From Hibiscus mutabilis (lineage: Eukaryota; Streptophyta; Magnoliopsida; Malvales; Malvaceae), in assembly GCA_019671005.1 (NCBI GenBank), contig CM033714.1, forward strand, positions 54,669,741-54,733,740: a stretch of DNA of 64,000 bases, written 5' to 3'. The notes under the pieces were generated by a model. It saw nothing but the letters and a program-made list of their open reading frames with translations, was not told the DNA's origin and made no database searches. Below, piece by piece: positions 45,946 to 57,776 of the stretch. Made by a program: the position numbers and the translations under genes. The stretch's first letter is position 1. Every line of letters begins with the position of its first letter.

Positions 45946-47229
45946 CGACCGTAGGGGGGCATGGGCATGATGTTATGGTTCGGATGGCAGAGAAAAAGTG
46001 TGTATATTCCATTGTGGCTGGCTGCTTATAAAACCTCCAAAAAGTGGGCAGCCCAAGTTGGAAGCTTTACTTGTCTGTAATGATAAGTGGGGTCCAAGGA
46101 ATCCGTTGGTAACATGTTGCTTGGACTTCCCCATCTACCCGTCAAACCATGTGCAAAGGAGATTTTTTTTAATAATATGTACACCAAATTTATTAGAAAA
46201 CAAAATGAAAAAGATATTTTAAATGAAATAAATATGCAGTAGAAAAAGAAAAATAACAAGAAAAGTAGAAGGATAACAAGAAAAATTAAAACTAAATTGT
46301 AAAATTTAGAAAATGGAATATCATACTAGTAAAACACATGTCAAGTGAGCTGCAACGACAAATATGAGATGAAATATTAGAGAAATAAAGTCAATTGTGA
46401 TTTTATTCATTTTTAATAGTTTAAAGGTGACCGCAAAGTAATATATGTTTATAGATAATTTTAACCCTTTGACAATATGCACACATCTTATAGACAAAGC
46501 GGTTTGAACTCGTATCTCTCAAAATGAACATCATCCGCTTTTCCGCTGGGACAATACTTGTTGGGTTTTATTTTTATTCGTTTTGTATGAACTCAATAAT
46601 CTTTAATTAAAGTCTAACCTTTACAAAGTTTTAATCTTAATATGAAGTACAATTCTTTTTGTTTTAAACTTCGTTTTACAAACCAAAGTCATCAATCTTT
46701 TATATATGAAATCCAAACTCACTTGAACTTCACTTTTTATTATTCTAATTGGTTTTGTTGATTTTTTCTCTCGAACCTTTTTGGATTTCTAAGTTTGATT
46801 AACAAAATGGTGAACTTCCTTTTGTTTGTTTTTTTAATCAATGAATATTGAAAAAAGAAGAGTGACTATAGTCTACATTTTTTTTGGTAACTTGTAACTT
46901 ATAAACATGCATCACAATCAAACATAATAAAACATAGAATAAAATAAAATATCAAAGGAAGATAATTCAAAGGATGGAGACCAATCATTTGAGATTTTTA
47001 TTTTTAGTTTCTCCAGTCACATGTTTTTCTCTCTTTTGTATCTTTCATTTGTTCGGTAAAATGAATGGATTAAAAATGGACTTGTTTATATTTATTTTAG
47101 TAATCAATTTATATATTCATATTTACCAAGTATATTCAACCTAAAATCATATAAATATAATTACTGGTTTTCCCCACCATGTAATATAGTAATAAACTCT
47201 TATTTCATATTAACATGGATTCCTATATA
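45946..47229. other. AT-rich sequence upstream of the NHL gene
   Basis: No supported coding region. A tRNA-like segment lies at 46498-46560. The short stretch near 46010-46150 is less AT-rich than its surroundings, but no feature is recognised in it. Confidence 0.5.
46498..46560 (-). repeat. tRNA-like / SINE-like segment
   Basis: Minus strand: CCCAGCGGAAAAGCGG (A-box-like), then about 30 bp later GAGTTCAAACCGC (B-box-like). It resembles the segment at 42790-42852. Confidence 0.4.
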
Positions 47230-47233
47230 CAAT

Positions 47234-47244
47234 TATATATAGAT
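47234..47244 (+). promoter_or_regulatory. TATA-like element of the NHL gene
   Basis: ATATATAGATT about 95 bp upstream of the ATG at 47334, giving a plausible leader of about 60-70 bp. Not tested. Confidence 0.4.
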
Positions 47245-47333
47245 TAAGAAAGACAACGAAAACTTTCATTTCATTACACAAACCAAAACAGAGAAGTCTC
47301 ATTTTTGCTCACACTTTCAAGTTTCAACCAACC

Positions 47334-47969
47334 ATGTCGGCAAAGGATAAGGAATGCGGCCACCATAGCAAAGGCCGCCGGAAACTATTCCGAAGAATCA
47401 TAGCCGGCATTCTGGTCTTCCTCCTGATTGTTCTTATCACAATCCTTATCATTTGAGCTATCCTTCGACCCAGCAAGCCCAGGTTCGTCCTCCAGGACAC
47501 CACCGTCTACGGCTTCAACGCCTCCGTCCCCAATTTCCTCACTTCGAGTTTCCAAGTCACGGTGTCGTCTCGAAACCCGAACGACAGAATCGGAATCTAC
47601 TATGACAGGCTCGACATCTACGCCACGTACAGGGACCAACAAATCACACCCCGCACTGCACTCCCTCCCACTTACCAGGGTCACAAGGAGGTCAACGTTT
47701 GGTCGCCTTTCGTTTACGGGAACATGGTCCCTATCTCGCCGGACTTTTCCGTGGCTTTGGAGTCCGAACAGGCAGCCGGGTCGATTTTCCTAACTATCAA
47801 GATTGATGGGCGGGTGAGATGGAAGGTTGGAGCTTTCGTTTCTGGAAGATATCATCTTTACGTTAGATGCCCGGCTTATAGTACTTTCGGAAGCAAAAGT
47901 AACGGCTATATGGTCGGAGATGATGTTATTAAGTTTCAGTTTGTGACTAGATGCAGCGTTAGTGTCTGA
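47334..47969 (+). pseudogene. NDR1/HIN1-like (NHL, LEA_2) protein gene with in-frame TGA
   Basis: Single-exon frame of 211 codons plus stop. The N-terminus MSAKDKECGHHSKGRRK is basic and cytosolic in type. A membrane segment follows (about residues 22-40, IIAGILVFLLIVLITILII). Codon 41 is TGA (47454-47456) where NHL proteins usually have W. The frame then runs intact: AILRPSKPRFVLQDTTVYGF, SSRNPNDRIGIYYDRLDIYA, PPTYQGHKEVNVWSPFVYG, KIDGRVRWKVG, SGRYHLYVRCPA, RCSVSV. This is the LEA_2 domain of plasma-membrane NHL/YLS9-type proteins, linked to pathogen response and senescence. Length and order match the family. One base (TGG to TGA) explains the break: recent pseudogene, allele or sequence error. 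No in-frame ATG near the stop would rescue it. Confidence 0.9.
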
Positions 47970-48115
47970 AGCTCCAAGAGGAAGAAACTAACGCCGTTAA
48001 GTTCCAATCTTAATCTCTCCTCTGTCCCTCGTTTTTTTTTTCTTTTTCGTTTTTATGAGGAAATTGTATACTTTTCTATAGAATAAGTGCAGAAAAAATT
48101 TGAAAGGAGAGATAG

Positions 48116-48669
48116 TAAAATTTAGGTTTAAGGTGTAAGAAACCCTTAAATTTTTGAAATAAAATCAATGAAGCTCTTGAATTTTTTTTTTGGACACAAC
48201 TAACCCTTGAATCAAGAAATTGAATCAATTAAGCTATTGAACTAATTTTAACTATTAAATCTGAACAATATTTTTTCGATCCACTGTTACAGTGCGCTAT
48301 TTCATAGTGTTTCCACTTGACAATTTCCAGAATTTTTATTTTATTTAAAAAAATCTTTAAATATTTTAAAAATTCTAAAAAAAAACTTACAAAATTTATA
48401 AAAAATACTTTTTGATTTTTTTTTTGTAAATGCAACATTATAGAACTGTAGTGTATCATGTGCCGGTAATATCTCAAGAATTTTTTTTTCAAGATTTAAT
48501 GGTTAAAATTGGTCAAAGGGTTTAATTGATTTAATTTCTTAGTTAAAAGGCTTAATTGATTAAATTTCTTAGTTTAAGGGCTTAATTGGGTGCAAAAATA
48601 ATTTAGAGGCTTAATTAATTTTTTTTCCAAAAGTTCAAGGGCTTCTTACACCCTTAAGCCTAAAATTTA
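48116..48669. mobile_element. MITE-like inverted-repeat element, 554 bp
   Basis: Ends TAAAATTTAGGTTTAAG and CTTAAGCCTAAAATTTA are inverted. Inverted similarity continues inward through GGTGTAAGAAACCCTT / GGCTTCTTACACCC and AATTGATT repeats. It lies about 150 bp past the NHL stop. No clear TSD. Confidence 0.7.
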
Positions 48670-49307
48670 CAATAAAAATGTGAAGAGGTTGTGGAAATTT
48701 CCATTCACCATTTTTTTAAAAGGTGTGATTAATAAGAATAATTTCAACTTTAATTAGGGTGTCGGTTCTATTTATAAATTCATAATATTTGATTTGCTAT
48801 GATTGACTCCATGCACATGTTTATTACCCGGATTTTTTAAAAATCTCTTTGAAAAGTAGTCATGGATTAAGAGAAGAAATAAGAAAACGATAGGTCGACG
48901 TTGTTTTATTTATTGTTTGACGTATAAACACGATTATTTATTTTTCCCTTTATATATAATATCACCCAAAGCATTGGAATTATGGATGTCATTGGAAAGG
49001 AAGAAGGTAGCAAAAATATCTGTAAAGACAGAAGATGTTTAAACGAACGTAGTTTGGATTTCAAAACGGTATTGAAATCACTAATAATAGCAAATATCTT
49101 TGAAGTCTTTTTATCTTTACGCACTTATTATAGTTCTCGTTATGCCGAATTTCTTTGTCTCTGCAAAATTTCGAAAATATTCCTCAGTACTTCCATACTT
49201 CCGTATTTGGTAAAACTCCAAAGATAGCCAACAAAACGACTCCTTCAGAGATGAGCCCTTTCGGGGACCAATATTAGGCATTACAACACTCCGTTTGCAT
49301 GACCAAA
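48670..49307. other. AT-rich intergenic DNA
   Basis: Nothing recognisable; the open frames on either strand are short and lack family features. Confidence 0.5.
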
Positions 49308-50536
49308 TGATAGCTCTTTAAAGAGCATGTATTTTTCTTAAATTTATAGATCTAGTTGTTCCTACATCTGTGTTTATTGCATTCATTTTTGTATTTTCAT
49401 GTCTCTTTCTGCATTTTATCTAACTTAGTTTCAGTTGTTCTTATTTCACATATTTCTACCTATTTTGTCTTGTCGTTGTATTTCTAATTTCTCTACAGAG
49501 GAAGTCTCACCACTGCAGCTAGTTCGACACTGTATTTGCTAGCTGTCCAATCTGCTAAGAGATAAGGACGACCCTACCAGTTGTATTATTTGTTGTAACA
49601 AACTTTGTACGGCCTTGGGTCACACAAAAAACCTGCAGGACAAGTTTACTTTCTATGGCAACCTATAAAAGGATGAATTCGGAAAGAGAGAGAGAGTCAC
49701 GCTATTTCTATTTTGATATCATCTTCAACCTCTAAGCTTTCTGTATCCTTCCATGGTGGCTTAAGCTTATTTCTGGAGATTCGAGGTGATGTGAGGTAGA
49801 ATTATTCAAGGAGAAGAGGAATAGAGTGCTGATCAAGGAGAATACGTTGTTGATTACTTTTGTATTGGAGATTACTTTTGTATTTCGTACTTAGTTGACG
49901 ATCATTTAAACTTTTGAGCTTTATGAACTTGTTGAAGCTTGCTCTTCAATTTATATATATTTCTCTTAGTTTTTTCTTAAGCTTTAATTGTTGGATCTGA
50001 TTTATGTTTTGCATGAGAGTGTTAAACTAGTCACTAACATCGATGGATGCAGTGACAAGTCAGGTTAACGAGTACTACAACGAAAGTTGATCCACTCCTT
50101 CAAAGGGTTATAGTTTTGACTCATAATGCGAGTTGTAGCTGATCTATGTCCCCGCGTCAGCAGTTGAAGACTAAATGGAAGCTAGTACTCAAGTTTGCTT
50201 TATTTTTAGTAAATGAGCCATCGAACTTCCTCGAAGTGTACTTGATCTTTCTACTGAACTAAACCAAAAGGATCTAGACTTTATTCTATATTTATCTACT
50301 CTTTATATATTTATAAAATGCTACCACAATTGATCATTTAAACCTTATTTTATTCTTTTATTGCATTCACCATTCCACTTACAATTTCTACTTTTACAGA
50401 ATGGCTTGTGACAACATAATTCTTAAACCGAATATATCATCCTCTTGGGATCGATATTCAAACAAGATTTCCCTGTTTCTATTCTTGCATCGATTGTGTT
50501 GCTTGCACTTTTAGTGTGACGTTTTCAAACTGATCA
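49308..50536 (+). mobile_element. LTR T2 (same family as T1)
   Basis: 1229 bp, TGATAGCTC to AACTGATCA. A TATA-like CCTATAAAAGG near 49663 gives plus orientation. No TSD (CCAAA left, AGTTT right). The following AGTTTTT equals the spacer that precedes the PBS in K, so this may be a 5' LTR whose interior was lost just before the PBS. It preserves the uninterrupted target site of the A-family insertion in T1. Confidence 0.8.
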
Positions 50537-51397
50537 AGTTTTTAAATAAGCAAGCAATTCAAGAATACCTAATATCATCTCAGATTCATTCCTCCTATCA
50601 GCATTTATTTAGTACCACACATAACAATATATAAATATCAAATATATATATATATATATATATATATTCAAGTTTTTCTTTTCTCTTTTTTATGTGGAAA
50701 GGGATATCGAACAATGAATGCACCCTAGATCTCACTAAGTAAGATGTTGTGCAACGAACCCCATAAAGTACTTCATTGCAATGACACACACTTATGCAGC
50801 GACAACCATTGGCAAGATTCGTTTTTCTAATGCATGCAGAGGAGTGTCCCCCTTAATGATACTTTTATTCTATTGCACTCATATTCAAATGCCTTTTATT
50901 TATACTTAATAAGATATACTAACATATATAGAACATGCTGAAATATGTGGAAGTCATCAAAAATCAAAGGAATGATGCTAGATATTCTCTAATCAAACAA
51001 ACATATATATTAATGCAGAGTTAAAAATGCAATTATCCATCATGTATATTCAACCAATTTATCAATAACCAAGACAATTCAAGATTTATACATTGAATGC
51101 AAGTGAAAGACATTTCAATAAAAAGAACCTTGCATTTGCTTGAATTTATTTTGAAATAAGGGTGCGGGGTACATTTCAACTACTAGGCATATACCCCAAA
51201 CTTAAATATTGTATTGTCCCTAATGCAAAAGAAAAGAAAAAGAAATGACAACATGTGGCTACAATGATGAATATAATGATATTACAACTAAATATTATTA
51301 TAATGACAATGCAAATGTCATGACAATACAAAAATATAAAATGAAATTACACTATATGGAATGTATGCCTACTAAAACTAAAAACAAACTAACTTAG
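50537..51397 (-). other. 3' non-coding region of minus-strand Athila-like element H
   Basis: On the minus strand AATATTTAAGTTTGGGGTAT (51191-51210) is a PPT-like block preceded by AGGGACAAT, as in K at 39665-39698. No LTR of H was recognised to its left, where T2 lies in the opposite orientation. A (TA)n microsatellite is included. Confidence 0.45.
50641..50668. repeat. (TA)n microsatellite
   Basis: About 13 TA units. Confidence 0.9.
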
Positions 51398-52313
51398 TTA
51401 TCGGGCTCTTAGAGGAGGAGGTGAAGCGTCTCTTTTTCTTTTTGCTCTTCTTCTCTTCTTTACACTTCTTCTTGCATTTTTTCTTGGACTTTGAGCATTT
51501 TCTCTTATTCTCTTTCTTAGGAAATAATGCCTCCTCATCGTGTTCAACTTATTCTTATTTCTCAAGCTTCTCTTCTTCATCGGCATCATCGTATCCACAG
51601 TAAGAATGAAGAGAGGTGGTGCTTTGTATAGTACCATCGTAAAGTGGGTTGGCCTTTTATTAATCTTCTGTAGCCACAACTTTCGCCAGTCTCTTAACAA
51701 CTAGATTCATCTCTGATCTTTTTGAGGTTGCATCCATAATCTTTGATGCAACTAAAACATTCTCAACAAAAAACTTCTTAGCAACAGTTTTCTCAGCATT
51801 GGAACTATCTTCCTCATTTTCATCAATGTCCTCAACAAGGACTTCATCATCTTTAGCAACAATGGGTGTTGCATCGACATCTGTAGGACTATTCATATAA
51901 AAAAAACATTCCTTAATGATTTTACTTGATGCCTCCTCTCTCAGTGTATCACCAACTTACATACGTTGTCAAGAAAATTCACAGACTTGGCTGATACATA
52001 TTTTGTGGCTGCATCGGAAGAGAAATCATAGCTATAGATGATGAGAGGAAATTCTCATAATTCTAGTAGAGCAACTAGAGTGGTCCTTCTCACATCAGCA
52101 AGAGAAGACTTATGTCACGTCTTGGCATTGGCACAAAATAAATTCTATTCCAAATCTATTGTTTGCACTGTGGCTGAAACTCTTCCTAGTGTACTCGTTA
52201 CAACATCGAGTCTTGTCCACTATAGCAAGAACTTTCTTCCAAACTTCATCACTTGTTGGGACATTATCTGTTGCAGCGTGCATCTTTGCCTTACCTTTTT
52301 TCACCCTCGTTGC
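51398..52313 (-). pseudogene. Degenerate acidic/basic C-terminal ORF of element H
   Basis: Minus-strand coding remnant in several frames: KGKAKMHAATDNVPTSDEVW (about 52310-52240), MNSPTDVDATPIVAKDDEV (51896 on) with acidic EDIDENEEDSS, then an acidic DDADEEEKLEK and a lysine-rich tail (KSKKKCKKKC, KSKKKKRRF) ending near 51400. A charged tail of this kind also ends the env-position ORF of element K, and the PPT-like block downstream agrees. It is probably the 3' ORF of a minus-strand Athila-like element. It is cut at 52313 by copia element I. Host origin cannot be excluded. Confidence 0.5.
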
Positions 52314-53829
52314 TGTTGGGAAACACCGGTACACCCCATGGCGCAGTGGAAAAATGATATAGCGTAATCCACCAATGATCCATATACAATGGACGAATTC
52401 GGGGTGATAAAGGATGAAACGTTACCTTAATAAATCTGGAATCTAGAAATCCGTAGGGAATTTAGAATAACCAAATTGAATCTGAGTCGTCACAATAGCG
52501 TTCCGATCTCTACGCAGTCCACCCGAATGAAACGAACAATATTTTCTCTTCTCTAACAATTTGAGAGGGTTTTCAAAAACCAAGAGATAAATGGCTGCTA
52601 GACCTTATGCCTTTATATAGCATTTAAAAACCTATTTCTAATTAAATTTAAATTCTTAAATATACAATATTTTTAACCGAATATAATTAAATATATAGAA
52701 TCTGATTCTACTTTAATTAGGTTTATTTTAGATATATATATATATATACTTTAATAATATTTGATAATTACAATAACTTATCAAATATTAACATATATAT
52801 ATATATATGAAATTATCCATAATTACAATAATTATAACAATTTTGGTTTCTCACTAATTACGTGTACAACAAGTTTGTACACATGCTATCTAATCGATAT
52901 TTGTTTGTTTCAATCATAGGGTGTGGCCCTTGTAGGTTCATGTAACGTTAGCAGTAATATCCAGAACAATTCTAATATTACAAGCAACGAGTGGCATTTA
53001 GAAATACATCATTGCTACCTAAGTTACATGAATTCGTGGTTCGATTTAACCTTTTTTCTGTGATTAACTTCTTTTATGTATTTTATCCTTTTGTCTTCAT
53101 ATCTAGATCTGACACAAGTCATGGATTAGTCACACTTATATAGTCCATCTAATGTTTCTTGATATCTTGAGTAGACTTTTATAAACAAATAATTATGATA
53201 TCCCATATCAATTTATTCGAGCATGGCCATGCATTTTCTAGTCTCACTCAATCAAATGGCCTATGATATTACTCCTATTATGTAGAAGGGACAAATCCTA
53301 TCTTGATCAACCATGTTTCGCTACATGAATTATGACATATCCAATATCAGTCTTTATAGTGTAGTCAGTTACGACACACGTTTGACCATATCAAAATATG
53401 TCACTCACGATGTTGAAATAATGATGATCTTAAGTCTGAGGATCATACATGTAGTTATCACCATAAGCAATGTTGTGACTGTCACATAATAATCCAAGAA
53501 ACATGCTCATAGCGGGTCAGTCCAGTATGTTGTTCGCTAACACATATTATGTATTGATTTTGACATCTCCATGTCAATGACAACACTTTGCCATCAATCA
53601 ACTACATATTAGTCTTAATACATTATTGTTGTCCAAGCCCACAATAATTCTTTACTAATAACATTAAAGAATAACTATATTATTCTAAGGACTTTATTAT
53701 AATTCAGTTTATTTATAGATACACAGAATAAAACTGAAATAATAATAATGGCTTTATATTAATAAACAAGATAAAATAAGTATGTCTTTTACAACCATCT
53801 CAAGATTGGTCTTTGGGCATACTCTAACA
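52314..53829 (-). repeat. 3' LTR of copia element I
   Basis: 1516 bp; on the minus strand it runs from TGTTAGAGTATGCCC to GTGTTTCCCAACA. It contains a (TA)n tract near 52732-52750 and 52790-52808. It aligns along its length with 59372-60820. Confidence 0.93.
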
Positions 53830-53842
53830 ATCTCCCACTAGC
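53830..53842 (-). other. Polypurine tract of copia element I
   Basis: Minus strand GCTAGTGGGAGAT directly before the LTR start TGTTAGAG. Confidence 0.85.
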
Positions 53843-54633
53843 ACTGAGACCAATCACTCATGTATCTAATACTAAGAGACTTAGTGCGACGCTCATGCTT
53901 CTGCTGTGTCAGAGGCTTTGTCAGTGGATCGACGATATTACCATCTGTTGGTACTCTGCATATTTCTACGTCTCCTCGATCAATGATTTCACGAATGAGA
54001 TGGTAACGCCTAAGTATGTGTTTGGATCGCTGGTGAGATCTGGGTTTTTTTTGCTTGTGCGATGGCTCCGTTGTTGTCACAATGTAGATCAATAGCATTT
54101 GATATTCTAGGCACGACCCCTAGTTCAGATATGAACTTTTTGATCCAAACAGCCTTTTTTGCAGTATCGCCTACTGCAATATACTCGGCTTCTGTTGTAG
54201 AATCTGCTACTGTATCTTGATTTGAGCTTTTCTAGCTTATAACACCTCCATTAAGGCAAAACACAAAACCTAATTGTGATCGAAAATCATCCTTATTAGT
54301 TTGGAAGCTTGCGTCAGTATAACCTTTTATACTTAGCTCTTCCTCACCTCCATACATAAGTAATGTATCTTTAGTTCTTCTTAAGTTCTGAAGGATGTTT
54401 TTGACTGCAACCCAATGACCTTCACCAGGATCTACTTGGTATCGACTTGTCACACTTAGTACATATGATATATTCGGACGTTTACATAGCATGACATACA
54501 TGATAGATCCAATGGCTAAAGCATATAGAATCTTACTCATGTGCTCTCTCTCTTGAGGTGTTGAAGGACACATTTCCTTCGAGAGCAAAATACCATGGCT
54601 CATAGGTAAGAATCCTCTTTTAGATTCTTCCAC
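53838..54633 (-). pseudogene. RT end and RNase H of copia element I (broken)
   Basis: Begins after a stop at about 54635 (VLK, TGA, then FSVEESKRGF) and runs MEESKRGFLPMSHGILLSKE, then IGSIMYVMLCKRPNISY (RT end). It continues with KGYTDASFQTNKDD (RNase H start), SQLGFVFCLNGG and a stop at 54232. The C-terminal part is in another frame after a shift near 54040-54230: HILRRYHLIREIIDRGDVEI and DGNIVDPLTKPL, the standard end of copia RNase H. The stop codon region overlaps the PPT, as is usual. Confidence 0.9.
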
Positions 54634-55518
54634 ACTAAATCATTTCAGTACTTTATCTATGTATGTATTTTGACTTAGTCTTAGAAGTCGTCTTGATCTA
54701 TCTCTATAGATCTTAACTCCTAATATATAAGTTGCTTCACCCAAGTCTTTCATAGAAAAACATTTTCCTAACCAAGTCTTTACAGACTGTAAGGTAGGTA
54801 TGTCATTTCCTATTATTAGTATGTCATCCACATACAATACCAAGAATGTAACAGTGCTCCCACTAGTTTTCTTGAAAACACATGGCTCATCTTCATTTTT
54901 AATGAAATCAAACTCTTTGATTGCCTCATTAAAACGAAGATTCCAACTTCGAGAAGCTTGTTTCAACCCATAAATGGATCTTTGTAGCTTGCATAATTTT
55001 AGGGTATCTTTTGAAATGACAAAACCCTCAGGTTGTGTCATGTACACATCCTCATCTAATTTTCCATTAAGGAAAGCGATTTTGACATCTATTTGCCAGA
55101 TTTCATAATCATAATATGCAGCTATTGCAAGCAATATCTAGATAGATTTAAACATAGCAACAAGGGAAAAAGTTTCATCATAGTCTATACCATGAATTTG
55201 ACAAAATCCATTAGCGACCAATCGCCCTTTGTATGTTTGTATATTGCCATCCATGTTGGTTTTCTTTTTGAAAACCAATTTGCACCCTATGGGCTTAATT
55301 CCTTCGGGTGGGTCAACCAAAGTCCATACTTGGTTTTCTAACATGGAATCCATCTCGGATTTCATGGCTTTTAGTCATTTCTTAGAGTCTAGGCTCTCCA
55401 CTGCTTCCCGATAAGTCCTAGGCTCATCTTGGTCCATGAGAAGAACATTTCCATACAATGTGACAAGAAATCCATATCTCTCAGACGCATTGCGTTCTCT
55501 CATAGACCTTCGTACTGG
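54634..55518 (-). pseudogene. Reverse transcriptase of copia element I (broken)
   Basis: Domain starts MKSEMDSMLENQVWTLVDPP (55365) with GCKLVFKKK and YKGRLVANGF. A TAG at 55136-55138 splits it. It then reads LAIAAYYDYEIWQIDVKIAF, QPEGFVI, SIYGLKQASRSWN and the catalytic LYVDDILIIGND, with LRLSQNTYIDKVLK at the end. The YVDD box is intact, unlike in element K. 55366-55518 is the degenerate linker from integrase (RERNASERYGF-like). Confidence 0.93.
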
Positions 55519-56327
55519 TTATGTTTCAAGAATGATTGGATGTTCCTCAACTATTTGTAGAACTTGTTGTTGTTCAATCTCTGGTTCAGTGATCTGTGGT
55601 TGATCTTGAATTTCCTCAAGTTCAATATTTCTCCCATTTCCTTTTCTAAAAATAAATTCTCTTTTGAGGAAGACTCCCATTCGAGCAACAAACACTTTGT
55701 TCTCAGATGGATTGAAGAAATAATATCCTTTTGTTTCTTTATGATACCCTACAAAATTACACTTATGAGATTTAGGTTTGAGTTTTGTAGACATCTGATG
55801 TTTAACATAAATTTTGCATCCCCAAATTTTCATAAAAGACATACTAGGACGTTTCCCAGTCCACATCTCATATAATGTCTTTTGAACTGATTTAGATGGA
55901 ACACGATTTAGTGTGAAAGCAGCTGTTTCTAACGCATGTCCCCAAAAAGAAGTTGGAAGATCAGCATGACTCATCATTGACTGAACCATGTCTAACAATG
56001 TTCGATTTCTCCTTTCAGAGACTCTGTTGTGTTGTGGAGTACCTGGAGGTGTAAGTTGTGAAACAATCCCACATCCTTTAAGAAGTTCATCAAACTCTAG
56101 GCTTAAGTATTCTCCTCCCCGATCTAATCGAAGAGCTTTGATACTCTTTCCTAATTGGTTTTGTACTTCATTCTTAAATTCCTTGAACTTTTCAAGGGCT
56201 TCAGATTTATGATGCATTAGGTGAACGTACCCATATCTACTGAAGTCGTTAGTGAAAGTAATGAAGTATTGAAACCCTCCTCTAGCTTGTGTATTCATCG
56301 GTCCACATACATCACTATGTATTAGAC
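55519..56327 (-). pseudogene. Integrase core of copia element I (broken)
   Basis: Open from 56298 to 55519: ARGGFQYFITFTNDFSRYGY (first catalytic D), IKALRLDRGGEYLS (second D), TPQHNRVSERRNRTLLDMVQ (E). It continues with ETAAFTLNRVPSKSVQKTLY, IWGCKIYVK and a copia-type end NPSENKVFVARMGVFLKREF. The region 56298-56330 carries the frame break from the gag-PR part. QHNRVSER departs from the usual QNGVSER. Confidence 0.92.
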
Positions 56328-57776
56328 CTAAAAATCACTTGCTCTTTCGTTTTTACCGTTAAACGGTGATTTGGTCATTTTTCCCATTAAGCAAGGTTCA
56401 CAAATATCTAATTGTTCGAAAACAAAAGAATCCAAAAATCCATCTTTATGAAGTTTTGATATGTGTTTCTCACTTATATGACCCAAGCGACAATGACAGA
56501 GATAAGTTTGATTATAGTCATTTGTTTTTGATCTTTTCATATTTATGTTATATATGGAATTTTCTTGATCTAAGATATAGAGGCCATTGATTAATTCAGC
56601 CGTACCATAAAAAAACATTATTGACAGAAAAACATAACTGTTATTCTTAATAATAATCTCAAAACCAATATTGTCCAAACAAGAAATTGAAATAATGTTT
56701 TTAGTCAAACTCGATATGAAATAACAATCCTCTAAATCTAAAACAAGTCCACTAGGTAATGCCAAAGTATATGTTCCTATAGCTAATGCAGCAACTCTTG
56801 ATCTATTTCCAACTCGTAGGTCCACATCTCCTTTTGCCAATTTTCTACTCCTTTTTAGTCCTTGTACAGAAGTACAAATGTGAGAACCACAATCGATATC
56901 TAATACCCAAGAAGTAGATGTTGATATATTAATATCAATAACATAAATACCTGATCCGGACTGTCCATTTTCTCTTGCCTTCTTGATGTCCTCAAGATAG
57001 ACATGGGAATTTCTCTTCCAATGTCCAGCATTGTTGCAATGGAAACACTTTCCTTCTTTTGCAACTCCTCCTTTGGGTTTCAATGCAGCCTTTCCTTTGT
57101 TGGGCTTTGGCTTTGCCTTGGTGTTGGGCTTTTCTTTTCTGTTATCTTTTCGGTCCATCATAATAGGTTTGCAGCCAACCTTTTCCATGTTGTTCTCTAT
57201 TGTTCTTAACAAACCAAGCAACTGGGGCAACGATTTGTTAATTTCATTCATATTGAAATTAAGAACAAACTGATTAAAACTATCCAGCAACGATTGCAGG
57301 ATAACATTAGTAGCCAATTCAACACTTAGAGGGAAACCCAACTTTTCCAGGGTCTGAATATACCCTATCATTTTGAGAACATAAGTCCCCACTTGAGTTC
57401 CCTTAACCATCTTGCATCGAAACAAAGCCTTAGAGGTCTCATACCTCTCTTGACGAGCTTGCCCCTCATATAATTCCTTGAGATTTTTAACCATCTCATA
57501 GGGAACCATATCCTCATATTGCTTCTAAAGCTCAGGGGTCATGGTCGTAAGCATCAAACAAGCGACATCTACCATGTCGCTTGAGTATTTATCAAAGGCT
57601 TCCAATTCATCTTTAGAGGCATCATCTGCTGGATTTTTAGGGACGGGTTCTTCGATGACTGTTAGTTTTCGTTCTTGTTTGAGGACAATCTTCAAATTGC
57701 AGAATCAATCAAGGAAGTTCAAGCCATTTAATTTGTCATTCTCAAGGACAGATCGTAATGATAATGTGTTTGCCAT
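56328..57776 (-). pseudogene. gag, protease and integrase zinc region of copia element I (broken)
   Basis: Natural start ATG at 57776 (MANTLSLRSVLENDKLNGLN). Stops interrupt at about 57702 (after NGLNFLD) and 57523 (TPEL, stop, KQYED). The long open part is 57509-56328: YETSKALFRCKMVKGT (gag) and the zinc knuckle CFHCNNAGHWKRNS, whose last cysteine is replaced by S. The protease site reads WVLDIDCGSHIC, with DID where aspartic proteases have DTG/DSG. Then comes the integrase HHCC region CHCRLGHISEKH and CEPCLMGKMTKSPF. Both replaced residues would impair function. Confidence 0.92.

Noticed and set aside
46498..46560. A functional tRNA gene
   Set aside because: No acceptor-stem pairing and no complete cloverleaf could be drawn. 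Only the promoter-like boxes are present.
49308..52313. T2 as the 3' LTR of the minus-strand element H
   Set aside because: The TATA box and end structure make T2 plus-oriented, and no polypurine tract faces it on the minus strand.
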